Source: Flavobacterium sp.
GTDB lineage: Bacteria > Bacteroidota > Bacteroidia > Flavobacteriales > Flavobacteriaceae
Reading direction: 5' to 3'
Assembly (NCBI RefSeq): GCF_024710485.1
Contig: NZ_JANJUQ010000024.1
Location: 1 to 37,375, forward strand
Length of the DNA: 37,375 nt
Positions 23,726-31,388 of this stretch are shown piece by piece; position 1 is the stretch's first letter; every line of letters begins with the position of its first letter. Under the pieces are notes generated by a model, which saw only the letters and a program-made list of their open reading frames with translations, had not been told where the DNA came from and did not search any database. Position numbers and translations under genes: made by a program.

Positions 23726-25009
23726 CTATTTTCTAACGAACGGCGGTAAAAGTTTAGTACTCACTTCACCAAAACCAATACGAACCGAACTGTTTTGACA
23801 ATGGCCTTTGATGGTTACCGTATCATTATCATTAATAAATTTACGCTCAGTGCCGTCGCTCATGATTAATGGATTTTTGCCTCCCCAAGTCAGCTCCAAC
23901 ATCGAACCGAAACTGTCAGGTGTTGGTCCCGAAATGGTTCCCGAACCCATCATATCTCCCGAGTTCACACGGCAACCGTTGGAAGTATGATGCGCTAATT
24001 GTTGTGACATTGACCAATACATGTATTTGAAATTGGATTTGGAAACCAAAGTCGGCTCAGCGTTTTCAGGTTCAATGTAAACTTCCAAGTTGATATCGAA
24101 AGCGTGTTTTCCTTTTTGTTGTAAATAGGGCAGTGGTGTTGGTTCCTGTACCGGACCTTTGCATCGGAAAGGTTCTAAAGCATCCATCGTTACAATCCAA
24201 GGTGAAATGGAAGACGCAAAGTTTTTGGCTAAGAATGGTCCGAGTGGTACATATTCCCATTTTTGAATGTCGCGCGCACTCCAGTCATTGAGTAAAACCA
24301 TTCCAAAAATGTAATCCTCGGCTTCATTAACCGGAATATTTTCTCCCATGATGTTGGCATCGGTGGTGATAAAAGCTGTTTCCAATTCGAAATCGACTAA
24401 GCGCGATGGACCGAAAACCGGTGTCGTTTCGCCATTAGGTAAAGTTTGTCCCATAGGTCTGTGAACCGGAATGCCCGATGGAATGATCGTGGAACTTCTA
24501 CCGTGATAGCCAACGGGAATGTGCAACCAGTTTGGCAACAAAGCATTCGCCGGGTCGCGGAACATTTTACCTACATTGGTGGCGTGTTCTTTACTAGAGT
24601 AAAAATCAGTGTAATCGCCAATTAAAACCGGCAATTGCATTTCTACTTCATCCATGGTGAAAATGACAATTTCTCTATGTTCCGGATTGTCTCTAAGTTT
24701 TGGATTGTTGCTGTCGAAAATATCACCGATGCGATTTCGCACCAAACGCCAAGTTTTTTTGCCGTCGGAAATAAAATCATTTAAGGTATCTTGCATGAAC
24801 ATGTCATCGGTCAAATCAATGCCTTCAAAATAGTTTAGTTGTTGCAAAGCACCTAAGTCGATGGCATAGTCTCCAATTCTGGTTCCGATGGTAATGACAT
24901 CATCTTTGGTTAAAAAAACACCGAACGGAATATTTTGGATAGGGAAGTCACTGTTCTCTGGAACGTTAAGCCATGATTTTCGATTGGGATCGTTGGTTGA
25001 ATTTGGCAT
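23726..25009 (-). CDS. fahA: Fumarylacetoacetase
   Basis: This 427-residue enzyme performs the last step of tyrosine degradation, hydrolysing fumarylacetoacetate to fumarate and acetoacetate. It has the long FAH layout: an N-terminal SH3-like domain (PENSDFPIQNIPFGVFLT...) and the catalytic domain with YTDFYSSKEHATNVGKMFR (about 132-150), PVGYHGRSSTIIPSG (about 162-176) and VDFELETAFI (about 200). The length is near that of the eukaryotic enzyme. It has its own promoter, divergent from glyA. No other tyrosine-degradation gene is in the window. Confidence 0.93.
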   Translation of the reverse strand: MPNSTNDPNRKSWLNVPENSDFPIQNIPFGVFLTKDDVITIGTRIGDYAIDLGALQQLNYFEGIDLTDDMFMQDTLNDFISDGKKTWRLVRNRIGDIFDSNNPKLRDNPEHREIVIFTMDEVEMQLPVLIGDYTDFYSSKEHATNVGKMFRDPANALLPNWLHIPVGYHGRSSTIIPSGIPVHRPMGQTLPNGETTPVFGPSRLVDFELETAFITTDANIMGENIPVNEAEDYIFGMVLLNDWSARDIQKWEYVPLGPFLAKNFASSISPWIVTMDALEPFRCKGPVQEPTPLPYLQQKGKHAFDINLEVYIEPENAEPTLVSKSNFKYMYWSMSQQLAHHTSNGCRVNSGDMMGSGTISGPTPDSFGSMLELTWGGKNPLIMSDGTERKFINDNDTVTIKGHCQNSSVRIGFGEVSTKLLPPFVRK

Positions 25010-25044
25010 GATGCTGTTGATTTAGTTGTTGAAAAATTAGCAAT

Positions 25045-25074
25045 CAAATATATCATTAACTATTAATTTAACAA
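25045..25074 (-). promoter_or_regulatory. fahA promoter
   Basis: On the minus strand, TTG (25074-25072) and TATATTTG (25052-25045) are 19 nt apart, a complete Bacteroidota promoter, 36 nt before the ATG at 25009. Confidence 0.75.
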
Positions 25075-25084
25075 ACGATTTTCG

Positions 25085-25092
25085 TAATTTTG
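25085..25092 (+). promoter_or_regulatory. -7 element of glyA
   Basis: TAATTTTG matches TAnnTTTG, 26 nt before the ATG at 25119. TTA at 25063-25065 is 19 nt upstream, one base off TTG. It is back to back with the fahA promoter. Confidence 0.55.
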
Positions 25093-25118
25093 ACCTCAAT
25101 TTAACGAAATATATTGAA

Positions 25119-26393
25119 ATGCAACGCGACGAACAAATTTTTGACTTAATCCTTGAAGAACAAGACAGACAAATTCAGGGAATTGAACTTATTGCTTCTG
25201 AGAACTTTGTGAGTGATCAAGTAATGGAAGCTGCCGGTTCTGTACTAACTAATAAGTATGCGGAAGGCTATCCCGGAAAGCGATATTATGGAGGCTGTGA
25301 AGTAGTGGATGTTATTGAGCAAATTGCCATCGACAGAGCCAAAGCTTTGTTTGGTGCAGAATACGCCAACGTGCAACCTCACTCAGGTTCTCAAGCCAAT
25401 ACTGCTGTTTTTGCTGCTTGTTTGAAACCGGGTGATAAAATTCTGGGATTCGATTTGTCACACGGTGGTCACTTAACGCACGGTTCACCGGTAAATTTCT
25501 CCGGAAAATTGTACAATCCTGTATTTTACGGAGTAGAAAAAGAAACCGGAGTGTTGAACTATGACAAGATTCAGGAAATTGCCACTAAAGAGCAACCTAA
25601 AATGATTATAGCAGGTGCTTCGGCGTATTCCCGTGACATGGATTTTAAACGTTTCCGTGAAATCGCGGACAGCGTTGGGGCTTTGTTATTGGCCGATATT
25701 TCGCATCCTGCCGGTTTAATTGCCAAGGGGTTGATGAACGATCCGATTCCACATTGTCATATCGTAACTACAACTACGCACAAAACCTTACGCGGACCAA
25801 GAGGCGGAATGATTATGATGGGGAAAGATTTCGAAAATCCGTGGGGATTAACTACGCCTAAGGGAGAAATCAGAATGATGTCGCATGTTTTGGATATGTC
25901 GGTTTTCCCGGGTAACCAAGGCGGACCGTTAGAGCATATTATTGCCGCTAAAGCAGTTGCTTTTGGAGAAGCTTTATCAGACGAGTTCTTTACTTACGCT
26001 TTACAAGTACAAAAAAATGCCAAAGCCATGGCGGAGGCCTTTGTAAAAAGAGGTTATAATCTAATATCAGGTGGAACGGATAATCATATGATGTTAATCG
26101 ATTTGAGAAACAAAAACATCACCGGGAAAGATGCTGAAATCGCTTTAGGCAAAGCTGAAATTACTGTAAACAAAAATATGGTGCCTTTCGACGATAAATC
26201 ACCATTTGTAACTTCCGGAATTCGTGTCGGAACGCCTGCTATTACCACGCGTGGTTTGGTGGAAAGCGATATGGAAACTATAGTAGATTTAATAGACCGC
26301 GTAATCAACAATGCTACTAACGATGATTTGTTAGAAGAAATTGCAGACGAAGTCAATGAAATGATGAGCGAAAGAGCGATTTTCGTTTATTAA
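25119..26393 (+). CDS. glyA: Serine hydroxymethyltransferase
   Basis: The 424-residue PLP enzyme interconverts serine and glycine with tetrahydrofolate. Conserved blocks are visible: [38 protein letters not shown] (about residues 45-62), [11 protein letters not shown], the PLP lysine in [14 protein letters not shown] (near residue 220) and [10 protein letters not shown]. Length matches the family. It is a single-gene unit with a -7 element upstream and a strong terminator 24 bp after the stop. It is divergent from fahA, with gcvT a little further on the opposite strand. Confidence 0.96.
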   Translation: MQRDEQIFDLILEEQDRQIQGIELIASENFVSDQVMEAAGSVLTNKYAEGYPGKRYYGGCEVVDVIEQIAIDRAKALFGAEYANVQPHSGSQANTAVFAACLKPGDKILGFDLSHGGHLTHGSPVNFSGKLYNPVFYGVEKETGVLNYDKIQEIATKEQPKMIIAGASAYSRDMDFKRFREIADSVGALLLADISHPAGLIAKGLMNDPIPHCHIVTTTTHKTLRGPRGGMIMMGKDFENPWGLTTPKGEIRMMSHVLDMSVFPGNQGGPLEHIIAAKAVAFGEALSDEFFTYALQVQKNAKAMAEAFVKRGYNLISGGTDNHMMLIDLRNKNITGKDAEIALGKAEITVNKNMVPFDDKSPFVTSGIRVGTPAITTRGLVESDMETIVDLIDRVINNATNDDLLEEIADEVNEMMSERAIFVY

Positions 26394-26417
26394 AAACACA
26401 TTACAATCTTTATAATT

Positions 26418-26450
26418 AAAACCTTCAAGAGCAATTTTGAAGGTTTTTTT
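26418..26450 (+). terminator. Intrinsic terminator of glyA
   Basis: AAAACCTTCAA (26418-26428) pairs with TTGAAGGTTTT (26437-26447) around an 8-nt loop, followed by more T. Confidence 0.85.
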
Positions 26451-26461
26451 AAGTTACAGTT

Positions 26462-27055
26462 ATGTCAGTACTAAAATTAAAATTGCCAACCGACCCCAGA
26501 TGGGTTAATATAGTAGAAACGAACATTGGTGAAATTCTCAGTGATCATGCATGGTGCGAACAAAAAGCAGCCACAAATGCTATCAATCTGATCATCAATA
26601 ATTCTGAAAAGGAAGATTTAGTTACGGCCATGTTGGCCATCTCCATAGAAGAAATGGAACATTTCAAAATGGTTCATGATATTATCAAAAAACGAGGCTT
26701 AGTATTGGAGCGTGAACGCAAAGACGATTATGTTAACGAATTGGCCAAGTATATGAAACAATCTTCAGATGGTAGCCGAGAAAGTGGATTAATAGAACGA
26801 TTACTATTTGCCGCCATGATTGAAGCCAGAAGTTGTGAACGTTTCAAAGTATTATCAGAAAACATTAAAGATGCCGAACTGGCTAAGTTTTATCGTAATT
26901 TGATGGAAAGCGAGGCTTCACATTATACTACATTTATCAATTTTGCACGAAAGTATTCCGAAACAGTTAATGTAGAAAAACGATGGCAGGAATGGTTGGA
27001 TTTTGAAGCCAAAGTGATTGCCAATTACGGGACCAAAGAAACGGTACATGGTTAA
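26462..27055 (+). CDS. miaE: tRNA-(ms2io6A37) hydroxylase MiaE
   Basis: The 197-residue protein is a ferritin-like diiron oxygenase that hydroxylates the isopentenyl group of ms2i6A at position 37 of tRNAs reading UNN codons. The paired metal-binding motifs are visible: LAISIEEMEHFKMV (about 59-72), EARSCERFKVLSE (about 121-133) and MESEASHYTTF (about 148-158), giving the Glu and ExxH ligands. The RSCERF string is characteristic of MiaE. It starts 12 bp after the glyA terminator, and its stop overlaps by 4 bp the stop of the convergent pentapeptide-repeat gene. No obvious promoter separates it from the glyA terminator. Confidence 0.9.
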   Translation: MSVLKLKLPTDPRWVNIVETNIGEILSDHAWCEQKAATNAINLIINNSEKEDLVTAMLAISIEEMEHFKMVHDIIKKRGLVLERERKDDYVNELAKYMKQSSDGSRESGLIERLLFAAMIEARSCERFKVLSENIKDAELAKFYRNLMESEASHYTTFINFARKYSETVNVEKRWQEWLDFEAKVIANYGTKETVHG

Positions 27056-27627
27056 TCCTTTACCACAATATCATATTTTTCCAACAATCCCTTCAAGCCA
27101 TCCGTACTAAAGATGGCTTTTTTGATTTTGTTTTTTTCCGGATCAAACGCATATTCATAGCTGGTTGAGAAATCAGCTTTGTTGGCAATGGTGTCGATAA
27201 ATACAGCTCTTCTCAAATTACAGTTATCGAATAAGACTTCGGTTAAATCACAACCCATAAAATCTACAGCTATCATACTGCAGTTGATGAATTGCATTTT
27301 GCGGAGCTTTAAAGCGTAAAACTTCGCATAATCCAGTAAACAATCCTTGAAGTGAAATTCATAAATTACTTGATCTGTCATGGCAAAATTGACATTGGTA
27401 AAATTGCATTTATTAAACCAAACGCCACGCAGCGAAACATAGTTGATTTTAGCATCTTTGAAATTGCAATCGAAAAAAGTACAATCGACAAACGAAATGG
27501 TTTTGAATGTGCAATTTGTAAAGTCGCAGTGGCGGAACGTACAATTCTCAAATTCTTTATATTGGGTATTGTCGTCGTCAAAAATGTCAAACTGAAATTC
27601 TTGATCCAAAATATAATCGGAAGCCAT
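27052..27627 (-). CDS. Pentapeptide-repeat protein
   Basis: The chosen start at 27627 gives a 191-residue protein (MASDYILDQEF...). A longer frame to 27792 lies antisense to the Nudix start region and looks non-coding. From about residue 20 the chain shows five-residue periodicity with Phe or Leu at the centre and polar neighbours: CTFRHCDFTNCTFKTISFVDC, then FFDCNFKDAKINYVSLRG and DLTEVLFDNCNLRRAVF. Such chains fold into a right-handed quadrilateral beta helix. Some pentapeptide proteins mimic DNA and protect gyrase, but this one has no feature that fixes a role, and most are of unknown function. It is unusually Cys- and Asn-rich. It overlaps the miaE end by 4 bp. Confidence 0.85.
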   Translation of the reverse strand: MASDYILDQEFQFDIFDDDNTQYKEFENCTFRHCDFTNCTFKTISFVDCTFFDCNFKDAKINYVSLRGVWFNKCNFTNVNFAMTDQVIYEFHFKDCLLDYAKFYALKLRKMQFINCSMIAVDFMGCDLTEVLFDNCNLRRAVFIDTIANKADFSTSYEYAFDPEKNKIKKAIFSTDGLKGLLEKYDIVVKD

Positions 27628-27741
27628 AATGGAAATTTTAGCGGTAAATCTACTAAATAAAACGCCAAATCTCAGCTTACGATTGTTGATAAAATTTAAG
27701 CGAGTATCTTCGTTTTTAAAGCAACTCACAAAAGATAATAG

Positions 27742-27749
27742 TACATTTG
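27742..27749 (+). promoter_or_regulatory. -7 element of the Nudix gene
   Basis: TACATTTG matches TAnnTTTG, 41 nt before the ATG at 27791. Confidence 0.5.
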
Positions 27750-27790
27750 GTTGCCGCCAAAACAATAAAGTTTTCTCTAAAATTACCATC

Positions 27791-28318
27791 ATGACAGTAG
27801 GTACCGCTTTTTTTAATTATTGTCCGAGTTGCAGCTCGACAAACTTTGAGTACATCAACAATTTCAAATTTTGTTGTAAGGATTGTGATTTTGTATTGTA
27901 TCACAACATTGCGGCAGCCGTAGCACTGGTTTTTATATTCGAAGAGAAAATTTTGTTTACAGTCAGAAATGTTAATCCGGACAAGGGCAAGCTCGATTTA
28001 CCGGGCGGTTTTATCGATCCCGGAGAAACTGCGGAACAAGCGGCTTGCAGAGAAATTGAAGAAGAGTTAGGGTATGAAATTAATCCGAGTGATTTGCGGT
28101 ATGTAACTACTACTCCGAATGATTATTTGTATAAAAATGTAGCTTATCGAACGCTGGATATATTTTATGAATGTAAGTTGAGTTCAGATACTATTGCCGT
28201 AAAGGCCAAAGATGAAATTCAGGACTTGGTTTGGTTAAAGCGCAATGAAATTGTATTGGATGCCATCGGTTTTGTTTCTATCCGAAAGGTTATAAATGAC
28301 CATTATCTTATAAATTAA
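27791..28318 (+). CDS. Nudix hydrolase with N-terminal zinc ribbon
   Basis: The chosen start at 27791 gives a 175-residue protein (MTVGTAFFNYCPSC...). A longer in-frame start at 27629 would add a non-coding-looking stretch antisense to the neighbour. Residues 11-32 carry a zinc ribbon (C11xxC14 and C29xxC32), and residues 73-95 carry a full Nudix box (GX5EX7REUXEEXGU). The layout with a zinc ribbon resembles NudC-like NAD pyrophosphatases in miniature and ADP-ribose-type hydrolases. The substrate cannot be told from sequence. It is divergent from the pentapeptide-repeat gene, with a -7 element upstream. Confidence 0.88.
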   Translation: MTVGTAFFNYCPSCSSTNFEYINNFKFCCKDCDFVLYHNIAAAVALVFIFEEKILFTVRNVNPDKGKLDLPGGFIDPGETAEQAACREIEEELGYEINPSDLRYVTTTPNDYLYKNVAYRTLDIFYECKLSSDTIAVKAKDEIQDLVWLKRNEIVLDAIGFVSIRKVINDHYLIN

Positions 28319-28325
28319 TAGTGAT

Positions 28326-28359
28326 TTGACTTACTATTTCCTTTAAAAACTTATTTTTG
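28326..28359 (+). promoter_or_regulatory. MATE transporter promoter
   Basis: TTG (28326-28328) and TATTTTTG (28352-28359) are 23 nt apart, 23 nt before the ATG at 28383. The spacing is at the long end. Confidence 0.5.
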
Positions 28360-28382
28360 ATGACAATAATCCATCAATCATC

Positions 28383-29798
28383 ATGTCAATTCATCAAAAC
28401 AAAGTCATAAGACTTTTTCATTTAATCAAACAGTCGCTCAAAGGAGAAGAGCACGACTATACCCAAGGCAATGTAAAAACAGCGATTCTTTTATTGGCGA
28501 TTCCAATGATTTTGGAATTGAGTTTAGAGTCGGTTTTTGCTGTAGTCGATATTTATTTTGTGGGACATTTGCCCAATGCCGATGTGGCAGTAGCTACAGT
28601 AGGTTTGACCGAAGCAGTGATTTCCTTGGTTTATACCATAGGAATAGGGTTAAGTGTTGGCGCCACAGCCATAGTAGCACGTAGAGTAGGAGAGAAAGAT
28701 TTTACCGAAGCTTCTAAATCGGGTGCTCAAGCCATTTGGGTTTCTGTGTTGGTTTCGATAGCTGTAGCTTTAGCGGGAGTCTATTTTGCGGCTGATATTT
28801 TGACCTTAATGGGTGCGCAACCGGAAGTGATTTTCGAAGGTACCATTTTTGCTCAAATTATTTTTGCCAGTAGTCCGGCTATTATCTTATTGTTTTTAAT
28901 CAACGGAATTTTCAGAGGCGCAGGCGATGCAGCCATGGCCATGCGAAGTTTGTGGTTGGCGAGTATCATCAATATTATTTTATGTCCGATTTTAATTTAC
29001 GGTTACGGTCCTTTTCCCGAGCTAGGATTGAAAGGCGCTGCGATAGCAACGGCAGTAGGCAGAACTATAGGCGTTTTTTACCAGTGTTATCATTTGTTTT
29101 TCAAAAGCCGAACCATTACCATTTACCGTCAGTATTTCAAACCCAATTTTGAAATCATCAAATCGTTATTGACGATTTCTATGCCGGCCATGTTACAGTT
29201 TTTCATCCAAAGCGGAAGCTGGATAGTCCTAACTTACATTGTATCAATCACCGGCAGTACCGATGCGAGTGCCGGTTATCAGATAGCGATACGAAATGTG
29301 GTTTTCTTTATTCTACCGGCTTGGGGTTTGAGCAATGCGGCAGCCACTTTAGTAGGTCAGAATTTAGGCGCTCAGCAGCCGGAACGCGCCCAGCAAAGTG
29401 TGATGTTGACTACCAAATACAACGTGATTTTCATGAGTTTGGTGACTTTGCTTTTTGTGGTATTTTCTGAATGGATAATCAGTTTTTATACCGCTGACGA
29501 AGTTATATTGGCTTATGGAAGTAAAGCCTTGCGCATTATCGGATTAGGTTATGTTTTTTATGGTATCGGAATGGTAATGATACAAGCATTAAACGGTGCC
29601 GGAGATACCCAAACTCCCACATGGATTAATGTTTTTTGTTTTTGGATGATACAAATTCCGTTAGCTTGGTTTTTGGCGGTTTATTCGGAACTGGGACCGG
29701 TTGGAGCGTTTATTGCTATTCCAACAGCCGAAACCGTATTGGCATTATTGGCTTATTATTTTTTCAAAAAAGGAAAATGGAAGGCAGTTAAAGTGTAG
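28383..29798 (+). CDS. MATE family efflux transporter
   Basis: The 471-residue inner-membrane protein has about 12 hydrophobic helices and two homologous halves, as in MATE/NorM exporters. Family features include AIPMILELSLESVFAVVDIYFVG in helix 1, GLSVGATAIVARRVGEKD after helix 2 and, in the second half, GLSNAAATLVGQNLGAQQPERA. It uses an ion gradient to export drugs or metabolites, and the substrate is unknown. The ~25 polar residues before helix 1 are normal for flavobacterial members. It is a single gene followed by the tRNA-Arg promoter. Confidence 0.92.
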   Translation: MSIHQNKVIRLFHLIKQSLKGEEHDYTQGNVKTAILLLAIPMILELSLESVFAVVDIYFVGHLPNADVAVATVGLTEAVISLVYTIGIGLSVGATAIVARRVGEKDFTEASKSGAQAIWVSVLVSIAVALAGVYFAADILTLMGAQPEVIFEGTIFAQIIFASSPAIILLFLINGIFRGAGDAAMAMRSLWLASIINIILCPILIYGYGPFPELGLKGAAIATAVGRTIGVFYQCYHLFFKSRTITIYRQYFKPNFEIIKSLLTISMPAMLQFFIQSGSWIVLTYIVSITGSTDASAGYQIAIRNVVFFILPAWGLSNAAATLVGQNLGAQQPERAQQSVMLTTKYNVIFMSLVTLLFVVFSEWIISFYTADEVILAYGSKALRIIGLGYVFYGIGMVMIQALNGAGDTQTPTWINVFCFWMIQIPLAWFLAVYSELGPVGAFIAIPTAETVLALLAYYFFKKGKWKAVKV

Positions 29799-29863
29799 TA
29801 GCTTTAATAACCAGTCAGTTGCAAATTTTTGTCATCTTTTTTAATTTTTAAATCATTTTTGAT

Positions 29864-29893
29864 TTGCAAGTTTATCAAATATGTCTATATTTG
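29864..29893 (+). promoter_or_regulatory. tRNA-Arg promoter
   Basis: TTG (29864-29866) and TATATTTG (29886-29893) are 19 nt apart, a full Bacteroidota promoter, 12 nt before the tRNA 5' end. Confidence 0.8.
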
Positions 29894-29905
29894 CACCCAC
29901 AAAAA

Positions 29906-29979
29906 GGCCTCGTGGCGCAACTGAATAGCGCATCTGATTACGGCTCAGAAGGTTACAGGTTTGAATCCTGTCGAGGTCA
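29906..29979 (+). tRNA. tRNA-Arg (anticodon ACG)
   Basis: A complete 74-nt cloverleaf: acceptor GGCCTCG pairs with CGAGGTC (one G-T), D stem GCGC/GCGC, anticodon stem TCTGA/TCAGA with loop TTACGGC (anticodon ACG at 29940-29942), T stem ACAGG/CCTGT with loop TTTGAAT, discriminator A. CCA is not encoded. A34 is expected to become inosine, reading CGU, CGC and CGA. It has its own promoter and terminator. Confidence 0.97.
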
Positions 29980-30000
29980 CGAATAAATGCTATAAAATAA

Positions 30001-30034
30001 AAAAAAATGACAAGCTCGCTTGATCATTTTTTTG
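30001..30034 (+). terminator. Terminator of tRNA-Arg
   Basis: AAAAAAATGA pairs with TCATTTTTTT (30024-30033), topped by CAAGC/GCTTG with a TC loop and one bulged A. It is the first part of a duplicated segment. Confidence 0.75.
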
Positions 30035-30204
30035 TTTTATAGGATTTTCAAAGTGGAGCTTTGCCAGGATATGTAATCCTGTTTAATTTAAGTTATTGTT
30101 GGACGAACGATAAAATGACAAGCACGCTTGATCATTTTTTTTGTTTTATAGGATTTTCAATCCCGAAGCTTCGGGAGGAGCTTTGCAGGATATTTAATCC
30201 TGTT
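30004..30204 (+). repeat. Diverged tandem duplication after tRNA-Arg
   Basis: Two copies (about 30004-30084 and 30112-30204, offset ~108 bp) each contain the AAAATGACAAGC hairpin, a GTTTTATAGGATTTTCAA stretch, GGAGCTTTGC and an AGGAT/ATCCT hairpin. Copy 2 replaces AGT of copy 1 with the 16-bp perfect palindrome TCCCGAAGCTTCGGGA (30161-30176). No coding potential is seen. Confidence 0.75.
30112..30141 (+). terminator. Second terminator-like hairpin after tRNA-Arg
   Basis: AAAATGA-CAAGC-AC-GCTTG-A-TCATTTT followed by T repeats the first hairpin with one loop change. Confidence 0.6.
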
Positions 30205-30217
30205 GAAAGTATCTTCT

Positions 30218-30367
30218 TTATTTATTCTTCTGCAGAGCCTTAGTAGTGACATAATACCGCCAAGCCAATATAGCCAATTGCCATTTCTTCGCTTTGGCCG
30301 GATCTAATCTTTGCTTGGTGAAGCTGGGTAAGAGGAGTTTATTTAGTTTAGCTAAGAGTTTGTACAT
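30218..30367 (-). CDS. Conserved-looking 49-residue basic protein
   Basis: A short frame from ATG at 30367 to TAA at 30220-30218 encodes 49 residues (MYKLLAKLNKLLLPSFTKQR, then LDPAKAKKWQLAILAWRYYV). It is strongly basic with amphipathic helices and a Trp/Tyr-rich end. I recall very similar short proteins in other flavobacterial genomes, sometimes labelled SsrA-binding protein, though this is far shorter than SmpB and lacks its barrel. The function is therefore unknown. Support for a real gene is a -7 element TATTTTTG (30391-30384) 16 nt before the start, directly after the terminator of the gene upstream. Confidence 0.7.
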   Translation of the reverse strand: MYKLLAKLNKLLLPSFTKQRLDPAKAKKWQLAILAWRYYVTTKALQKNK

Positions 30368-30383
30368 GTCTTTGTATTTGGTA

Positions 30384-30391
30384 CAAAAATA
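30384..30391 (-). promoter_or_regulatory. -7 element of the 49-residue protein gene
   Basis: TATTTTTG is read on the minus strand. It is immediately preceded by the T run of the upstream terminator, so the two signals are fused. Confidence 0.5.
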
Positions 30392-30412
30392 AAAAAAACC
30401 GCTTTAAGCGGT
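30392..30412 (-). terminator. Intrinsic terminator of the BlaI/M56 operon
   Basis: On the minus strand, AACCGC pairs with GCGGTT around TTAAA (30412-30396), followed by a run of T. It ends the transcript that includes the paralogue gene stopping at 30421. Confidence 0.8.
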
Positions 30413-30420
30413 TTTCTCTT

Positions 30421-31302
30421 TTAAGCCTTTTGTGTTTTTAAACTCGATTTGGTTTTTTTGAGTTCTTTTCGGGCTTCTTCTAATTCTTTTTTGGCTTTTT
30501 CCAATTCTTTCTTGGAATCTTCTAAATCCTTGTCGGTTGACTCTTCATTTTCCAATTTATTGTGTTTCATCAACCGGTCAATTTGCTCTTGCATTTTTTT
30601 CATTTGCTCCGCGATATCGTCATTTCCGTTGAAATTAAAACCGGGAAATTCTCTTTTCGAAAACAAGTCGTTTTGGTTGTTTTTATGAATTTCATCTAAT
30701 TCTTCTTGGGTATAGTCTTCGCCGCCTTCAATTACTTTTCCGTCTTCAATTACCAGCGGCTTTTTGTCATCTCTTAAGATTTTGATTCTGGATTTCGCTT
30801 GTCCGAAACCTTTACCGTCAGGCAATTTGAAATCAAATTTATCCACCGATAAGCTGTCATTATCGAAATTGAATTGGAAATTTTTCATAAAATCATCTCC
30901 CGAAAAACTGCTGATGAATGGGTTATTGCCAAAACCGTTTTCAGGTTCGCCGAATCCCACAGCTTCTCCTTGTTTATAGAACCTAATGGTTGGTATCGGT
31001 TTGGGCGAATTGTAACTCAAATTCCCTTTACTACCGCTTTGGTCTTCAAAAGCCACTTCTATAGCCGTAATCTCATTTTTATCATTACGCTTAATATTAT
31101 TGTATTTGATGGTTACACCGTACGCTTTTAAAGCTTTAATATCGTCTTTCATTTCCTGCTCGGGTGTATTTTTGTTCCAAGTCATTACAACATTGTCTTT
31201 AGCTTTTTTATCGCTTAGAGAAAAGGATTGGCTCTTGGTTTGAGCTACAGTAAATAAAGAAGTTAACAACAACAGGGTTATCAGATTAAACAACTTTTTC
31301 AT
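30421..31302 (-). CDS. Exported paralogue of the M56 C-terminal domain
   Basis: The 293-residue protein has a signal peptide (MKKLFNLITLLLLTSLFTVAQ). Residues ~42-120 match the interrupted M56 tail block by block: KNTPEQEMKDDIKALKAYGV against KNTSDADLKREAQRLKEKHG, then IKRNDKNEITAIEVAFED against IKRNENGEITGIKVEFKD, and FYKQGEAVGFGEP against FYKNEEAIGFGKP. The end is a Lys/Glu coiled coil (KKELEKAKKELEEARKELKK). It is therefore a stand-alone periplasmic version of that sensor tail. The function is unknown; it may bind the same signal or compete with the M56 sensor. It is 86 bp downstream of the tail, with a possible -7 element at 31349-31342. Confidence 0.75.
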   Translation of the reverse strand: MKKLFNLITLLLLTSLFTVAQTKSQSFSLSDKKAKDNVVMTWNKNTPEQEMKDDIKALKAYGVTIKYNNIKRNDKNEITAIEVAFEDQSGSKGNLSYNSPKPIPTIRFYKQGEAVGFGEPENGFGNNPFISSFSGDDFMKNFQFNFDNDSLSVDKFDFKLPDGKGFGQAKSRIKILRDDKKPLVIEDGKVIEGGEDYTQEELDEIHKNNQNDLFSKREFPGFNFNGNDDIAEQMKKMQEQIDRLMKHNKLENEESTDKDLEDSKKELEKAKKELEEARKELKKTKSSLKTQKA

Positions 31303-31341
31303 ACAGTTTAAAAATTTATTGAATGGTTAAACGATTTTAAT

Positions 31342-31349
31342 CAAACTTA
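31342..31349 (-). promoter_or_regulatory. Candidate -7 element of the paralogue gene
   Basis: TAAGTTTG is read on the minus strand, an exact TAnnTTTG match 39 nt before the ATG. TTG lies 15 nt upstream (31367-31365), which is short. Confidence 0.4.
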
Positions 31350-31388
31350 TAAACTTGTGTCATTCAAGCGGATGAGATTGACAAAATT

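Noticed and set aside
27628..27792. N-terminal extension of the pentapeptide-repeat gene
   Set aside because: It overlaps the divergent promoter region and the start of the Nudix gene. The start at 27627 leads directly into the repeat protein.
30061..30243. Plus-strand frame of 60 codons in the duplicated region after tRNA-Arg
   Set aside because: It spans terminator hairpins and a repeat, and the low-complexity peptide has no support. The minus-strand 49-residue gene overlaps its end.
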